In this document: positions 12,415 to 24,205 of the stretch, piece after piece | Layout of the letters: every line of letters starts with the position of its first letter | Position numbering within the stretch: position 1 is the stretch's first letter | Assembly (NCBI RefSeq): GCF_042453785.1 | Contig: NC_091672.1 | Span: 2,671,001 to 2,735,000 of the forward strand | Origin: Malus domestica | Taxonomy: Eukaryota > Streptophyta > Magnoliopsida > Rosales > Rosaceae | Direction: 5' to 3' | DNA length: 64,000 nucleotides | Made by a program: the position numbers and the translations under genes | The notes under the pieces: model-generated | What the model saw: the letters and a program-made list of their open reading frames with translations, nothing else | Told to the model about the DNA's origin: nothing | Databases searched by the model: none

Positions 12415-13185
12415 TATGTTTTTTGTATGATATTGGCACGAGAAATTACGTCAAATTATAAGATGACAAAGAATTCATGAAGAGTCATATTTTTAGAAAG
12501 TTTCATTAGTATTTCTCTATTAAAAAATGTCCCGAATTCATTTGTCGATAATGAAAGACTAATTCACATGGTGCCGGCTGTTAAATTGAGTTTTGTTTCT
12601 AGACATTCAACTTTATATATTCATAAGCACATTACATAAATTATAAACACCACACCAACGTAACTACAAATAGATGGTGTCAAATTAAGGAAAGAGATCC
12701 ACTCTGGATATTCTGGAAACTAAGGACCAGAAAATCTGGACCACTTAAATTGATTCTGACGGTCTTCATTAACTTATTACGCTGGTCTATCTTACACAAA
12801 CTAAGAGCTTCATTTTCTCTTCCACACAAACTAAGGATCCAAATTATTTAATTCTTAGGTTGCAGACACTAAATTCCAAAAAGAATTCGAACTCTTAAAT
12901 TAAGACTTATCTTTCGGTCATTGAATTGATCCATTCTTATAGATTAGCATAGAAACAATTATAATTTAAGGATAATTTCTTAATTATTACAGAATTAGTC
13001 CACAAACACAACGGGCAGCGGTGGAAAATTTGTTTTATTTTTAGTTTAATATTAATGCGTTCCCCCGTGCTCTGGGGCATACGTGGCCATGCACTTAGAA
13101 CATTGTTTTTTACAAATTTAAACCCACGCGTCAAGAAGAAAAATGAAAATTTGAAATAGGGCAACAGATTTTGAGTTTCCACCAT
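12415..13185. other. Spacer, nothing recognised
   Basis: AT-rich sequence. The 100-codon minus-strand open frame at 12937-13239 runs across a MITE edge and shows no domain. Confidence 0.35.
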
Positions 13186-13605
13186 GCTTTTTTTGTTAAA
13201 ATGGTTTTTAAGATTTGTATAACACATAAATTTGGTCATTGAGATTTAAAATTAATAGAAGTGGTCTATGAGATTGTCCACTATTCATTATTTTGGTCTT
13301 TCCGTTAAAATGCTCCTTTAAGTTGAGGGTATAACACATAACTTTGGTTATTGAGATTTGCAAAACACATAATTTTGGTCCTTGAGATTTGCATCACACG
13401 TAACTTTGGCCCATGAAATTATCTATCATCTATCATTTTGGTCCTTCCATTAAAAAGCTCAGGGACCACTTAACAAAGTTTTTTAATGGAAGGACCAAAA
13501 TTATGGATGGTGGATAATCTTAGAAACCACTACTATTGATTTTAAATCTCAGAGACCAAAGTTATGTGTTATGCAAATTTTAAGGATCATTTTGGCTAAA
13601 AAGCC
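13186..13605. mobile_element. Mutator-type MITE, second copy of the GGCTTTTT family
   Basis: Inverted arms: ggtcattgagatttaaaatt..agaagtggtc at the left, gaaaccactactattgattttaaatctcagagacc at the right side of the fold. The right end is TTTTGGCTAAAAAGCC. Flanking tttccacca and tttccactg agree at 7 of 9 bases, a possible worn 9-bp TSD. Confidence 0.65.
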
Positions 13606-14198
13606 TTTCCACTGATAGGCCCCAACAATAACACGATTGTTTTCAATCATCTCCAATTTGTGGTGTCAAAAATAAAATGTAAAGTTTATGCATTGTGTGG
13701 ATGGGAGAGAGAAGAACAACACATCTAAAAAATCGAGACTGTAAACTCCCTTGTATCCAAATTCGAACCTCACTCGTACTTTATATTAGACTAAAATTTC
13801 CCGCATATCTTAAGAATAAAAGACCATGTAATATCAAAGACAAGTAGAAGATCAAAATTGAGGACTATACAAAGAACTTTTTTCAAAGTCGATTTCATAA
13901 TTTTGATGGAATTAGGATAATTTTGGATATGTATAAATATCACTTGCAAATCACACATATCGAGTAAATTATAATGCTTATATGCCTTATAGAAATCGAA
14001 TTTAATAACGATCCACATTGTTTATTTTATCATTAGACCACCCCTCTTAAACGTAAAATTTGATTACCAAGAGCAGATGAATTGTACGTCAAGCGGGCTC
14101 CCAACATTTACCTTTACACATGAAGTTTTGTATTGGATTTTTCTCCCCAGCATCACTTGTATCAAAATAGTTAATTACTTAACCCTAAAAATTTATTT
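13606..14198. other. Spacer, nothing recognised
   Basis: AT-rich DNA without coding features or a recognised repeat. Confidence 0.35.
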
Positions 14199-14681
14199 GA
14201 GAAATGTTGAGGAGATTCTTTCAAAAATGAGACTCTCTATAGACTATTTATCACCTCATGCTTTTGGCACAATTCATGTGCCAACATTATAAAACACTAG
14301 CATTTGCCTACACACTTTGTGTGTATAAACACAGTTTTTTAGAAAATGAGAAGGAGAGAGGGAGAGAGATAACGTGGGGGGAGTGTAAGGTTTTTGTTTT
14401 TGGTTTATTTTTATTTTATTTATTTATTTATTTTTAAAAAATATTGGAGGTAGTTTAACATCACATGTAGGTGAGGCTTTAATAAAAAACAGTAAAATTT
14501 GGACCTGTGAAATTACATTATTACCCATAATTTTTTTTGTGTGATAGAAGACTAAGTTGTCTTTTCACCATCTTTTGATTGATAAAGAGGATTTCATTAA
14601 TTAGTAGAGATTATGCCAAACATATGAGGTGGAAGAGAGTTTATGGAGAGTCTCACTTTGAGAGTCTTTTTAACATTTCTC
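14199..14681. mobile_element. MITE with GAGAAATGTT ends upstream of the carbonic anhydrase gene
   Basis: Left end GAGAAATGTTGAGGAGATTC, right end inverted as AACATTTCTC, with a matching inner inversion (atgagactctc and gagagtctcact). A shorter relative is at about 59088-59260. It ends about 280 bp before the TATA box at 14963. Confidence 0.6.
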
Positions 14682-14962
14682 TGTTTTGTAATATTGACAT
14701 GAGAATTGACATTAAAGAGTGAGACGGCAAAAAATCCATGGATAGTCCCTCAGCATTTCTCAGTATATTATAATTCTCTTTGTTACACAATCCTGGAAAG
14801 GTCAAATGTGCACTTTCACTAAATTCCAAGGGCCCTATAGCAAAGAAGCAGATAAAGATATCGAAGCTTTCTAAATAAAGACATAATTAGTTAATTAAAT
14901 ACAAATAAAAACCCCAAACTGCAGGTTATATAAGCAACAGGAGGCAGCAGTAGCAGCAAGTG

Positions 14963-14970
14963 TATAAATA
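14963..14970 (+). promoter_or_regulatory. TATA box of the carbonic anhydrase gene
   Basis: TATAAATA, 187 bp before the ATG at 15157, which would give a 5' UTR of about 160 nt. A second TATATAA lies about 40 bp upstream near 14926. Placement is by position and consensus only. Confidence 0.6.
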
Positions 14971-15156
14971 GGCAAAGACATCAAAGCTAAGGTGCTCCAA
15001 GACTCTCGAGAAACAACGGCTATTTAGCACTTAGCAGAGAGAGCGAAAGATCGCCTGCCTAAAGTTAGCAGCAAAAGAAGCCACAAGCTATTAAAACATA
15101 AGCCACCTGCAGAAGTCTCTTGTTTCATTTGTATTATTGAGAGATTGAACTAAACT

Positions 15157-17470
15157 ATGGCCCTTAGAGTTTCCTTCTCCTTCCTTGTGATAGCTTTGCT
15201 GCTCGTCTTTGGCCCTTCGGCTTCTGTCCAAGATGGTACGAAATCTCTCTCCCTCTAACATATCCATATCTAACCCGTTCTTGAGCGTTTAGATTTTGTT
15301 TTCTGATATAGAACCGTGCTTTTCTTTCCCCTATTTGTTTCCTTGAATGTTATCTACCTCTCTTTCTCAGCAACTTTCGTGCGTGAGATTTGAACTCATA
15401 ACCTACTTCGACTGTCATTATTTTTTCAGCTTTTACAAGTGACGGAACAAAAGAGCCGGTTCTGTTTCTTTTAAGATGCATGCTTAATATTCTTGCCATT
15501 TTCTTTCCAAGGATTTTAGTTTTCTGCATAAATACTTTGCCACAACATACTTTATTAGTTTCTCCCACTTTTCATTTTGTTTTTGGCAAGCTTGTAAAAG
15601 ATGCTAGGTGCTAGTCCAGAAACATGCTAGGGCTTAACACTTAGGCACCTAGGCGCCTAGGTGAGCTAAGCGGATTAAGTGGATTGAAGTAAATTTATTA
15701 TATATCTTTAGTACTTTGACAAATTTGATTGTATGAGATAAAAGTTCAAATGATTGCAAGTCTGGAGTATTTTACGAAATATTTTTTTAGAAATCATAGG
15801 AATTTATAGTGAAATTAGAGAGAAATAAAAGTGTATGTGGGGTAGAAAGCATTTGGTGAAGTGGAATACTGGGACGCATAGAAGGGAGGTGGGGGACACT
15901 AATACTTAATACACGTTCAACCATGTTTATTAAAAGGGAGCTTTTATTAAAGGGGCTTTTAGATCCAGGTTAAAAAACATAGAGAGTTTTTAGGAGTGAG
16001 TTCAGTTAATAAATTATATGTTTTTATTTCTTTTATACTCATTTTATATTTTCTAAAAATATTAAAAATCAATTAAAATCTTTTAATCATGCATTTTTCA
16101 ACTCCAAAATATCTAATTAATATCTTATAACAAAAAAAAATAATATACTAACATAAATCTATCTGCAAAACATTATACCCTAACTCAAGTAGCAAATATA
16201 TGAACGTATATTATACCTATAAGTGAGATATGAAACTTAACTAAAAGGTAGAAAAAACATAATATACCTACAAGCAAGACACATTAATCTGTGATAGGTT
16301 GACTATGAAAAAGAATTTGTCATATAGATAGATAAATACAATTAACCTATGATATAGGTTGATTATAAAAATTAAAATAAAATCTATAAATGGGTTAAAG
16401 CACGAGGAAGAACAAGAAATAACATATAATTAAATAAAAATAAATAATCAAAGAGATAATTAGGAAGAAATTTGATTTTTACAATAAATTTTTTCATTTA
16501 AGAGATAATTATTGATAATAAAATAAATAAATTTAAAGAATTGGACCTATTCTAATAAATTGGACTATTCCTACTATTGGCTCAAAACATTGGAGTTATA
16601 TCAAGTTTCCCCTTTATTATAAAATGCTAGCTGTCCCAACTTGTTTGGACAAAGATTTTATAAAATATTAAATAAAATGATTATTTAGATATAAACTCTT
16701 ACGACTTTTATTTTTTAGACAAAAACTCACCTAGTTATAAACTTTCAAATAAAACCTAAATTTGAAAATGACTGCCATATGAATTTATAGTGAAATTAGA
16801 GAGAAATAAAAGTGTATGTGGGGTAGAAAGCATTTGGTGAAGTGGAATACTGGGACGCAGAGAAGGGAGGTGGGGCACACTAATACTTAATACACGTTCA
16901 ACCATGTTTATTAAAAGGGAGCTTTTATTAAAATGCTAGCCGTCCCAACTTGTTTGGACAATAATTTTATAAAATATTAAATCAAATGATTATTTAGATA
17001 TAGACTCTTACAATTTTTATTTTTTAGACAAAAACTCACCTAGTTATAAACTTTCAAATAAAACCCAAATTTGAAAATGCCTATCAAGTAGAAAAATAAT
17101 TGACCTATTATTACAAGATATTTACAACTTGTGCCACAATATTCAAAATAAATCAATAAATGTAATTACTCACCTTAATTACAATGAAGAAATACTTATT
17201 ACACATATTATTACCCCTAACATACATACATACATACATATATATACAAATCCTTTAAGAAGAGGGATCCCCATTTTTCAGAAAAAATAGGGACGTCATC
17301 TTGACCGTTGGATTGGTTTTAATGAAATTATATGGTTGAGATTAAATCACAGGCCACACAATTTCATTAAAGCCAAATCCAACGGTCAAGAGAGTGTTCC
17401 TATTTTTTTTTTTGAAAAATGGGAATCCCTCTTGTTAAAGGATTCCTATATAGATATATACACGTCAAAG

Positions 17471-17508
<38 letters not shown>

Positions 17509-20500
17509 GTATATATGCACATTACTACATATATGTTCAAACATATTATACTAATTAATCTACCTATATGTAAATTTATGATGAGCAACTAACATATATT
17601 TTGTAGGTGAATTAATGTTGAATCAAATAACATTCTTTTATTTAATTAGTAGGTAATATATTTTCCATGTATTATTACATATATTTGGCACATTTTATTA
17701 CTATAAGATATATGTACAAATAATAGGAAAATTAATTTTAAATCAAATAAAATTGCTTTATTTTGTAAGTAAATTAATTTTGAATCAAATAACATTCTTC
17801 ATTATGTAGGTATTTTATTTTGTATGTATCATATATTGGGCACATTTTATTATTATATGTACAAATAATAGGTAAACTAGTATTGAATAATTATTTTTTT
17901 TATGTTGGTGCATTATTTTGCATCTATTGGGTTTGCTTTATTATGTAGGTAAATTATTTTGCATGTACTTTACATTTATTGGGTAAATTATTTTTCTTTT
18001 TTTAAGCATCTAACATTTTAAAATTTGAATAGTAGGTGCACTAAATCAAATAACTTTTTTTTTTGTAGGTAAATTATTTCGAATGAATTTTTACGATATC
18101 AAGCATTTTTTTGGTTATATGCGTGTGTGTGTGTGAAATAATTTACCTACATTTATTTGTAAAATATAATTTGAGCATGTATTATTACATATATTAGGTA
18201 TGTTTTATTGTTATTATATATTTATTAGGCAATAATTTTTTTTTTTTGTAAAATCATTAAATCTTCCTTACAACCGTATAGAATTAATTGTGTAGGAGTA
18301 TTTTAGGCATAATATTTTTTTTAAATGTGTAAAGTCTAATATAATTAATGAATTTGCTGATGTTGAATCTAGTCAATGGGTTTTATTAGAGTAAAAACTT
18401 ATGTTGGGTTTTATGTGGAGAAAATTAAGTTTTAGGGGTTAAAGTCATATTTTCAATAAATAAAAAGGGTGAGTGTGGTCACCAGGTGGGAATGGAAGAG
18501 AGAGAAACTCATTTTCTCTTAATCATCTCTTCTTAAATGTCTAGACCGCTTAGGGCTGGTTTGGTATTGTTGTGCTTTGAAAAAAAGCTGCTGTGAGAAT
18601 AAGCGGCTGTGAAATAAATCAGCAGAGCATTTGGTAAACTTTTTTGTAAAAAAGCTTTTGGAAAAAAAAGTAGTCTGATAGTGGGTCATTTCATTAAAGG
18701 AGCACTATAGCTCCGTGTGCTTTGAAAAAAAGCCAGTTTTCCAAAGCTGCAAATAGCAGCTTCAGCTTTTTCCTTTGATTTCAGCTTATTCTCACAGCAG
18801 CTTCCAAAATAAGCCATTTTTTTTTCAGTTTACCAAACACCTAAAACCCTCACAGCTTTTTTTCATATGTGCTTTTTTTTTAAGCACCTCACTCCCAAAC
18901 TAGGTCTTAGGGCACCCAGTCCTCATCTAGGTCGTTTTGGGGCCCGCTTAATTCTTTTTACGATTTTTCTTTCGACTATGGGTTAATCCCAACAGTTGGC
19001 CACCGTATAATGCATAGGCTGACTTTTAAAACCCTGATTTTTGAATGTACTTATCTATATATGTTACATAGTTATGATTTTTAGGAATGCAAAATTTTGT
19101 TTGTTATATGCATTGCCATCAAAATCAGAAAAAGAATCTCTTTTAAACATAGAAAACCAACAACGTTACTCACACTCTCTAATACAAATGAGTCTTATCC
19201 CACATGCAATGATAGGGCCAACCTCTATTAAAGGGTGTTATTAGCTGTGACATCCCACATCGCCCAGTGGATCCTGTAAGCCTTATATGTACATTCCCAT
19301 CTCTACCTAGCACGAGGCCTTTTGGGAGTTCACTGGCTTCGGGTTCCGTAGGAACTCCGAAGTTAAGTGAGTTCACGCGAGATTAATCCCATGATGGGTG
19401 ACCCATTGGGAAGTTCTCGTGTGAATTCCCAGAAACAAAACCGTGAGGGCGTGGTCGGGGCTCAAAACGGACAATATCGTGCTACGGTAGAGTCGAGCCT
19501 GGGATGTGGTGGGGGCTTGGACCGGGATGTGACATTAGCAATGTGTGGTTAATTTTGTGTGTCAAAATAATATTATTTTTTTAGTAAATGGTTGAATGTG
19601 TGTATATATATTGTTGATCAATTTTTGGTTTGTGTGTTTGATGTTTATCTACATGCTTGCAGACTCACTCTCATTTAGTTACACTGGTCAAACTGGCCCT
19701 GAGAAATGGGGAAGCTTGAGTCCAAATAACACAGCATGCTCAAATGGGAAGATGCAGTCTCCGGTGGACATCGTCAAGAGCATACTTACCCCTAACAAGA
19801 AACTAATGCCGTTGACCAGAGTCTACCGTACTTCAAATGCCACATTGTTTAACAACGGCTTTAACCTTGGGGTAATTTGTTCCTCTATCACTCTTCTTAA
19901 GGTGCTTGCATTCCAAGAAAAAAAAAATCACTAATAGTAGTTGCTTAAAATATCGATTTAGGTTGAGATATTGGTATGCAAATTTATGGGAATATCGATG
20001 GATATATCAATATCAACATCGTTTGCCTTCGACATTATGAAAATTAGTAACGGAATAGGTATATATCAACTCATTCAGATTTGGTCGAAATTAGAGAAAA
20101 ATTTCTCAAAATATTTCATAAGTTTGAAATTAATAATTAATAGGTGGATAAAAGACCTTTCAGTATTCCTATTGTCGGATTATCTTGTAGGGTTGTTTTT
20201 TTATACTTCTATCATATTATTTTGGTAAGAATATGTTATAATGTTTTTTCCTGTTTTCATTATTTTGGTAAGTGATCATCCAATACGAAAAAGTTATTGA
20301 GAAACTTCCAATTGTTTGAGCTTAAAATATTGGAAGTGGTTACATTTTTTATTTCTTCTTTCAATTCCTTGCTCAATAATGGGTTATATGTAATTGGACT
20401 CAGATTACAACTAATCTAGAATGAGAAGAAACAGGTTTGTAGCTCAAGTTATTAAGATTCCCATTACTCGAGATCATTCGTTCAATTCCACGCTACCTCA

Positions 20501-21839
20501 TTAACTTATATGTGCATGGATTTTGTTTATGAAGTTGCGTTTCGAAGGAAATGGGGGAACATTGGATGTGGATGGTAAGAACTACAACTTGATGCAGTTG
20601 CACTGGCACACTCCCTCTGAGCATCGCCTTAATGGAATCCAGTATGTGCATTTCTCCTTCTCTCTTTTATCTAAAAAATCGAGTAGAGCAAAAAAATGAA
20701 AAGGTTTCGTTAGAGGTCGTTGTAACTTGTTTTCTCAACAAAACAGCATTATTATGTCTAAAGTATTTAGCTTGAAGTGTTTCTATCTAAAGTGTACAGT
20801 TGTTACGATGAAGAGCCGAAACCGTTTTTACAAAATTAGACGAAATATTAGACGGGCTGGGAAAATTCTACTTGTTAGGTTTTGGACCTTATAATTAGCA
20901 AAACTGCAACGGCTTAGAGGTATATAACAATGCCAATAACTGCTACAGATTTCCAGCGGAGCTTCATCTGCTTCACCAGGCAGCTGATCAAAGCCGCGCA
21001 GTTGTGGCGATCCTCTTCAATTTCGGCAAGGAAGATATCATCCTCTTACAGGTACGTTAGAGTTTCCCTAAACCCTTGTTTGGTTGAGAAATGGAATCAA
21101 TGTTTAAGTGGTGGAGATTAACATTGGCCATGAGTCTAGGACTCAAGACTCACGTCCAAGGCCCTCGGCCTTGGACATGAGCTCGTAGCTCACTGTTGAA
21201 ATTCATGACTAGAAGTTAGCGACTTGAGGTTTTTGTCCAGTTTGAGATTAGGTTAGCTGCACAAATGTTAAGAGTCTACAAATGGCTCAGGTAAAACACC
21301 TATTAGTGACTAATGGAAATTTGCATGGGCAGCTCCTTAGAGGGCATTACCTTCTCACGTAGGTTTTTTTCATGATTTGGATCTTTTCTATTACTACAAG
21401 TCTAAGGCTTACAGTTCATCAAACAGATTAAGAACAGGCTGGCCGAGCTGGCCAAGGAGGCGTGCAAGAAAGATGAAGATGCTACCATTCCCGTTGGAAC
21501 TGTTGACCTGAACGAGTTACAGAAGAAGAGTCGCAAATATTACAAATACGTTGGCTCTCTCACCGTTCCTCCATGCACCGAAAATGTTGTCTGGAGCATT
21601 CTCGGAAAGGTACTAATTACTCGTTTCATTAATTTTTCTACGTGCGCACACACATAAACATATAAATACACAACCCTAAAGTTTGACTTACATGAATATG
21701 CATGCAGGTGAGGACTATTTCCAAGCATCAGTTAGATGCACTAAAAGCACCATTGGATGCATCTTGCAAAAACAACTCAAGACCTCTTCAATCTCCAAAT
21801 GGACGCAAGATTGAGCTCTACGATGAGCTTATGCACTAG
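15157..21839 (+). CDS. Secreted alpha-carbonic anhydrase (alpha-CA 7 / nectarin-3-like)
   Basis: Six exons with GT-AG borders: 15157-15235, 19663-19871, 20535-20641, 20949-21051, 21427-21609, 21708-21839; 813 nt, 270 aa. The enzyme interconverts CO2 and bicarbonate. The start is the first ATG after the TATA box and opens a signal peptide ([19 protein letters not shown]), pointing to the secretory route, apoplast or another endomembrane destination. The mature part starts [13 protein letters not shown]. The three zinc ligands are present: H119 and H121 in [10 protein letters not shown] and H138 in AELHLLH. So are gatekeepers E125 and T212 (SLTVPPC) and the C52/C216 pair expected to form the alpha-CA disulfide. 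Length is normal for plant members. Intron 1 is 4,427 bp and full of TEs; the others are 98-663 bp. No disabling change seen, so the gene appears intact. Confidence 0.95.
15797..17085. repeat. Direct duplication with an insertion in one copy
   Basis: Block A at about 15797-15955 recurs at about 16779-16930 with only a few differences. Block B at about 16620-16770 recurs at about 16930-17085. In the second unit A and B are continuous; in the first they are separated by about 660 bp beginning AAGGGGCTTTTAG and ending CCCCTTTATTA, which looks like an inserted element with short inverted ends (AAAGGGG) and an ATTA-type duplication. Confidence 0.75.
17249..17444. mobile_element. Foldback MITE
   Basis: Inverted arms: AATCCTTTAAGAAGAGGGAT...CCCATTTTTC at the left and GAAAAATGGGAATCCCTCTT...AAAGGATT at the right. 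An inner inverted pair is 'gaccgttggattggttttaat' style against attaaagccaaatccaacggtc. About 196 bp. Confidence 0.75.
17471..17515. repeat. (AC)n-(AT)n microsatellite
   Basis: Uninterrupted AC dinucleotides run into AT dinucleotides, then TGTATATATG. Likely length-variable. Confidence 0.9.
18553..18906. mobile_element. Tourist-like MITE (PIF/Harbinger) with TTA TSD
   Basis: 354 bp. TIRs GGGCTGGTTTGG and (reverse) GACCTAGTTTGG fit the Harbinger pattern. TTA flanks both sides (18550-18552, 18907-18909). The interior folds on itself (gctgctgtgagaataagc against gcttattctcacagcagc). Confidence 0.82.
19246..19534 (+). mobile_element. Cassandra solo LTR (5S-rRNA-bearing TRIM) with TSD
   Basis: 289 bp running TGTGACATCC to GGGATGTGACA, with perfect 5-bp TSD TTAGC at 19241-19245 and 19535-19539. 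No primer site or polypurine tract adjoins it, so it is a solo LTR left by LTR-LTR recombination. It carries a 5S-rRNA-like segment at about 19345-19432. It sits 128 bp before carbonic anhydrase exon 2. Confidence 0.92.
19345..19432 (+). other. 5S rRNA-like domain inside the Cassandra LTR
   Basis: Contains aactccgaagttaagtgag, cgcgagattaatccc, gatgggtgaccca and tgggaagttctcgtgt, matching the 3' two thirds of plant 5S rRNA, including the RNA polymerase III internal control region. It is part of a retroelement, not a ribosomal gene. Confidence 0.85.
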
Positions 21840-22268
21840 TAAATGTGTCATCTTAGTCGACCTGTGACATTGATTTAGAATAAGCGGCGATGACTCATAG
21901 GCAGTGGTTTGGATTAAAGGAACATGCATGAGTCGTAGGTAGGGAAAATGAGTCCTCGGAGGTCTATTGTCGTTGTTTTTGGATTTGTACCCGTGTGAAT
22001 AATTCATGACCCACTGATGTTGAAGCATCCGTGAATGAATTATAGTTACCAGTTAGGCGAAGCAATTTGCTAGAAAGAGAAGTTTGTGTACCTTTTTTCC
22101 CTTCTTTTTAAGTTGATAATAAATACATATACAACAGTTCCTTGCATTGAGGAATTCTTTATAGGACACACTCCAAATCATATTTCAATGGTTCAACTGT
22201 TCATCTTTCAGGTCATTTTTCAAATATTATCTCTTCCAAAAAAAACATCCAAATTTGAAACCATTTGA
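21840..22268 (+). other. Carbonic anhydrase 3' flank
   Basis: An AATAAA at 22118-22123, about 280 bp after the stop, is the best polyadenylation-signal candidate. The CACTA element starts about 145 bp beyond it. Confidence 0.5.
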
Positions 22269-23585
22269 CACTACTACAATATTAGCTTTAGGTGGTTGAT
22301 GATGGTGGCGGATTTAGAAAAATATTGTCGGATAAATTATATCCGACACATTATTTAATTAGTGGCGGATATTAGAAAACTCATGTCGGTTATATCCAAC
22401 ATAAATTCCTGTCAGATACTTACTGGCGGATATTAGAAAAATTCTGTCGGTTATAGCCGACATAAATTCCTGGCGGATATTATAAAACTCCTATCTGTTA
22501 TAAACGACACTATTTTTGAATTTAAAAAAAAATATATTTTTGACAGATGGTGGCGGTTTTTAAGTTAATGGTGGCAATTATAACCGTCAGAAATTTATTA
22601 TTTTATTATTTTAGTATTCTGGCGGTTATTGTTTTAGTATTGTGTCTGTTATAACCAACATAAATTCACTTTACGCCACACGCTTTTCAATTTGTTGTTA
22701 TTTCAGATTTCGTTTTCTTCCTCATCTTCATTTTACTCGTTTTCTCTTCGTCTTCAATCTTTCTCTTCTCTTCCCCTCAATTTGTAAGTTTTTCAATTCT
22801 TTTGCTTCTATACTTTTCATATTCTATTTCTTTCTTCAACAAGCATTTCGTGGTTGATTTTTATTTTCTGATTTGATTTTGCAGGGGCTTTATTTTAGTT
22901 GGCTGACTTTGTAAAGAATAGATCAACGATGAAATTCTTTAATAGTTCAGGTTTTATTACTGAACTTCTTGATGTTTAAATTGTTTGTTTAACACACAAG
23001 ATTATTTATTTAGATTTTTTAACTTAATTAGTAAGATAAATTAGGAATATTTGTGTTCAATTAGTTTAAGTTGCTTGAATTGTTATGATATTTTAATTTA
23101 ATTAGTAAGATAAATTAGGAATATTTCAATTAGTTTATTTTATTCACTTAAATTGTTATGAAGAAATTGAAATAAATATTATTTGTAAATAGTTATGTTA
23201 AATTGACAATATTTAATATACTATAAATTGGTCATATTTAGTAATATAGGTATATATTATGTTTATGTTAATTAATTAAATATTTCACTCTAATTGCTAT
23301 GAGGATATACAAAACTTGAAAAATATAAATAATCAAGAGTGTAGATAAACATAGTTTTGTTAACCTTTTATTGTTTTTTTTTTTAAATTTGTTTTACTAT
23401 GATAGGTGTTGGAAATTAAATTGCAATTGTGATAGTTCGAGGTTGAAAGATAGGGATTGAAAATTTTCATAGTTATGCCTACATGATAGGGATTGAAAGA
23501 TTGTAGGCATCTTTGTTTCAACGTAATATTTGCTCTCGTACAATGGTAAAACATGGAAAAGAGTTGGTTGACATTACCATGAAAT

Positions 23586-24205
23586 TTGGAAGCGTATACA
23601 GATGGAATTAATTTGTTTTTGGATCAAGCAGTTGCGAATGGTACATGCCCTGATAAGTTTAGATGTCCTTCCAAAAGATGTTTTAATCGATATACTTTTG
23701 TTAGAAAAACTATTGTCGAACATCTTGTGTTGTATGATATGGATAAAGATTACAAAAATGCTTCGTGGTGACATCATGGGGAACCTTTCATTGGAGAGCA
23801 AAATATGGGGATTGGAGAAGAAGGTGTTGGGTCATCTACTGAAACAGGAGATCGGTTGACTGATATTCATGATGTTCTTAATGATGTATTTGTCCAACCA
23901 TTAACAGAAGAAGGTGTTGGGCCGTCTACTTAACCCCTTTTTGGGGAAGGGTGTCCGGAATAGGTCAAGACTTTTTTTAAATTGCTTGAAGAGGCAAATC
24001 AAGATTTGTGGCCAGGTTGTAAGGAATTTAAAAAATTGGAGGCGGTTGTAAGATTATATCAAATCAAGTGTTTAGCAAGAATGCCGGACGAGATCTTTAC
24101 CACGTTACTCGAGTTAATTAAAAGAATGTTGCCTGATGGAGATTGTTTGCCTGAATCTTGTTATAAGGCAAAAAAACTTATAAATGACTTGGGTTTGACG
24201 TATGT
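23586..24205 (+). pseudogene. CACTA transposase, N-terminal remnant
   Basis: 23586-23771 encodes a Transpos_assoc-like zinc region (CPDKFRCPSKRCFNRYTF, VEHLVLYDMDKDY) and stops at TGA. 23982-24205 encodes the start of the Transposase_21 region (DLWPGCKEFKKLEAVVRLYQ, RMPDEIFTTLLELIKRMLPD, KAKKLINDLGLTY). An in-frame stop and frame change lie between, and a solo LTR interrupts the frame at 24206. The frame resumes after 26900 (VKIDVCPNNCMIYWK). No catalytic DDE region was found, so the element is not autonomous. Confidence 0.85.

Larger units (their letters stand above)
16930..18480 (+). mobile_element. AT-rich non-autonomous element, copy A (unclassified)
   Basis: Repeated taggtaaattattttgcatgta and 'gggcacattttatta' type units, ending near a gagaaaattaagttttaggggtt block. 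The same content in reverse orientation occurs at about 42850-44340. Ends were not defined. Confidence 0.5.
15236..19662 (+). other. Intron 1 of the carbonic anhydrase gene, a nest of TEs
   Basis: Contains in order: a CCTAGGCGCCTAGG-bearing repeat (about 15600-15800, a diverged inverted relative lies near 37830-38165), a duplicated block with an insertion (15797-17080), a foldback MITE (17249-17444), an AC/TA microsatellite, an AT-rich non-autonomous element to about 18475, a Tourist MITE (18553-18906) and a Cassandra solo LTR (19246-19534). Confidence 0.8.

Noticed and set aside
19345-19432. 5S rRNA gene
   Set aside because: It lies inside a Cassandra LTR bounded by TGT...ACA and a 5-bp TSD, and is not in a 5S tandem array.
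22300-22660. CRISPR-like spaced repeats
   Set aside because: The short repeated motifs are the sub-terminal repeats of a CACTA element in a plant genome; spacing and orientation vary.
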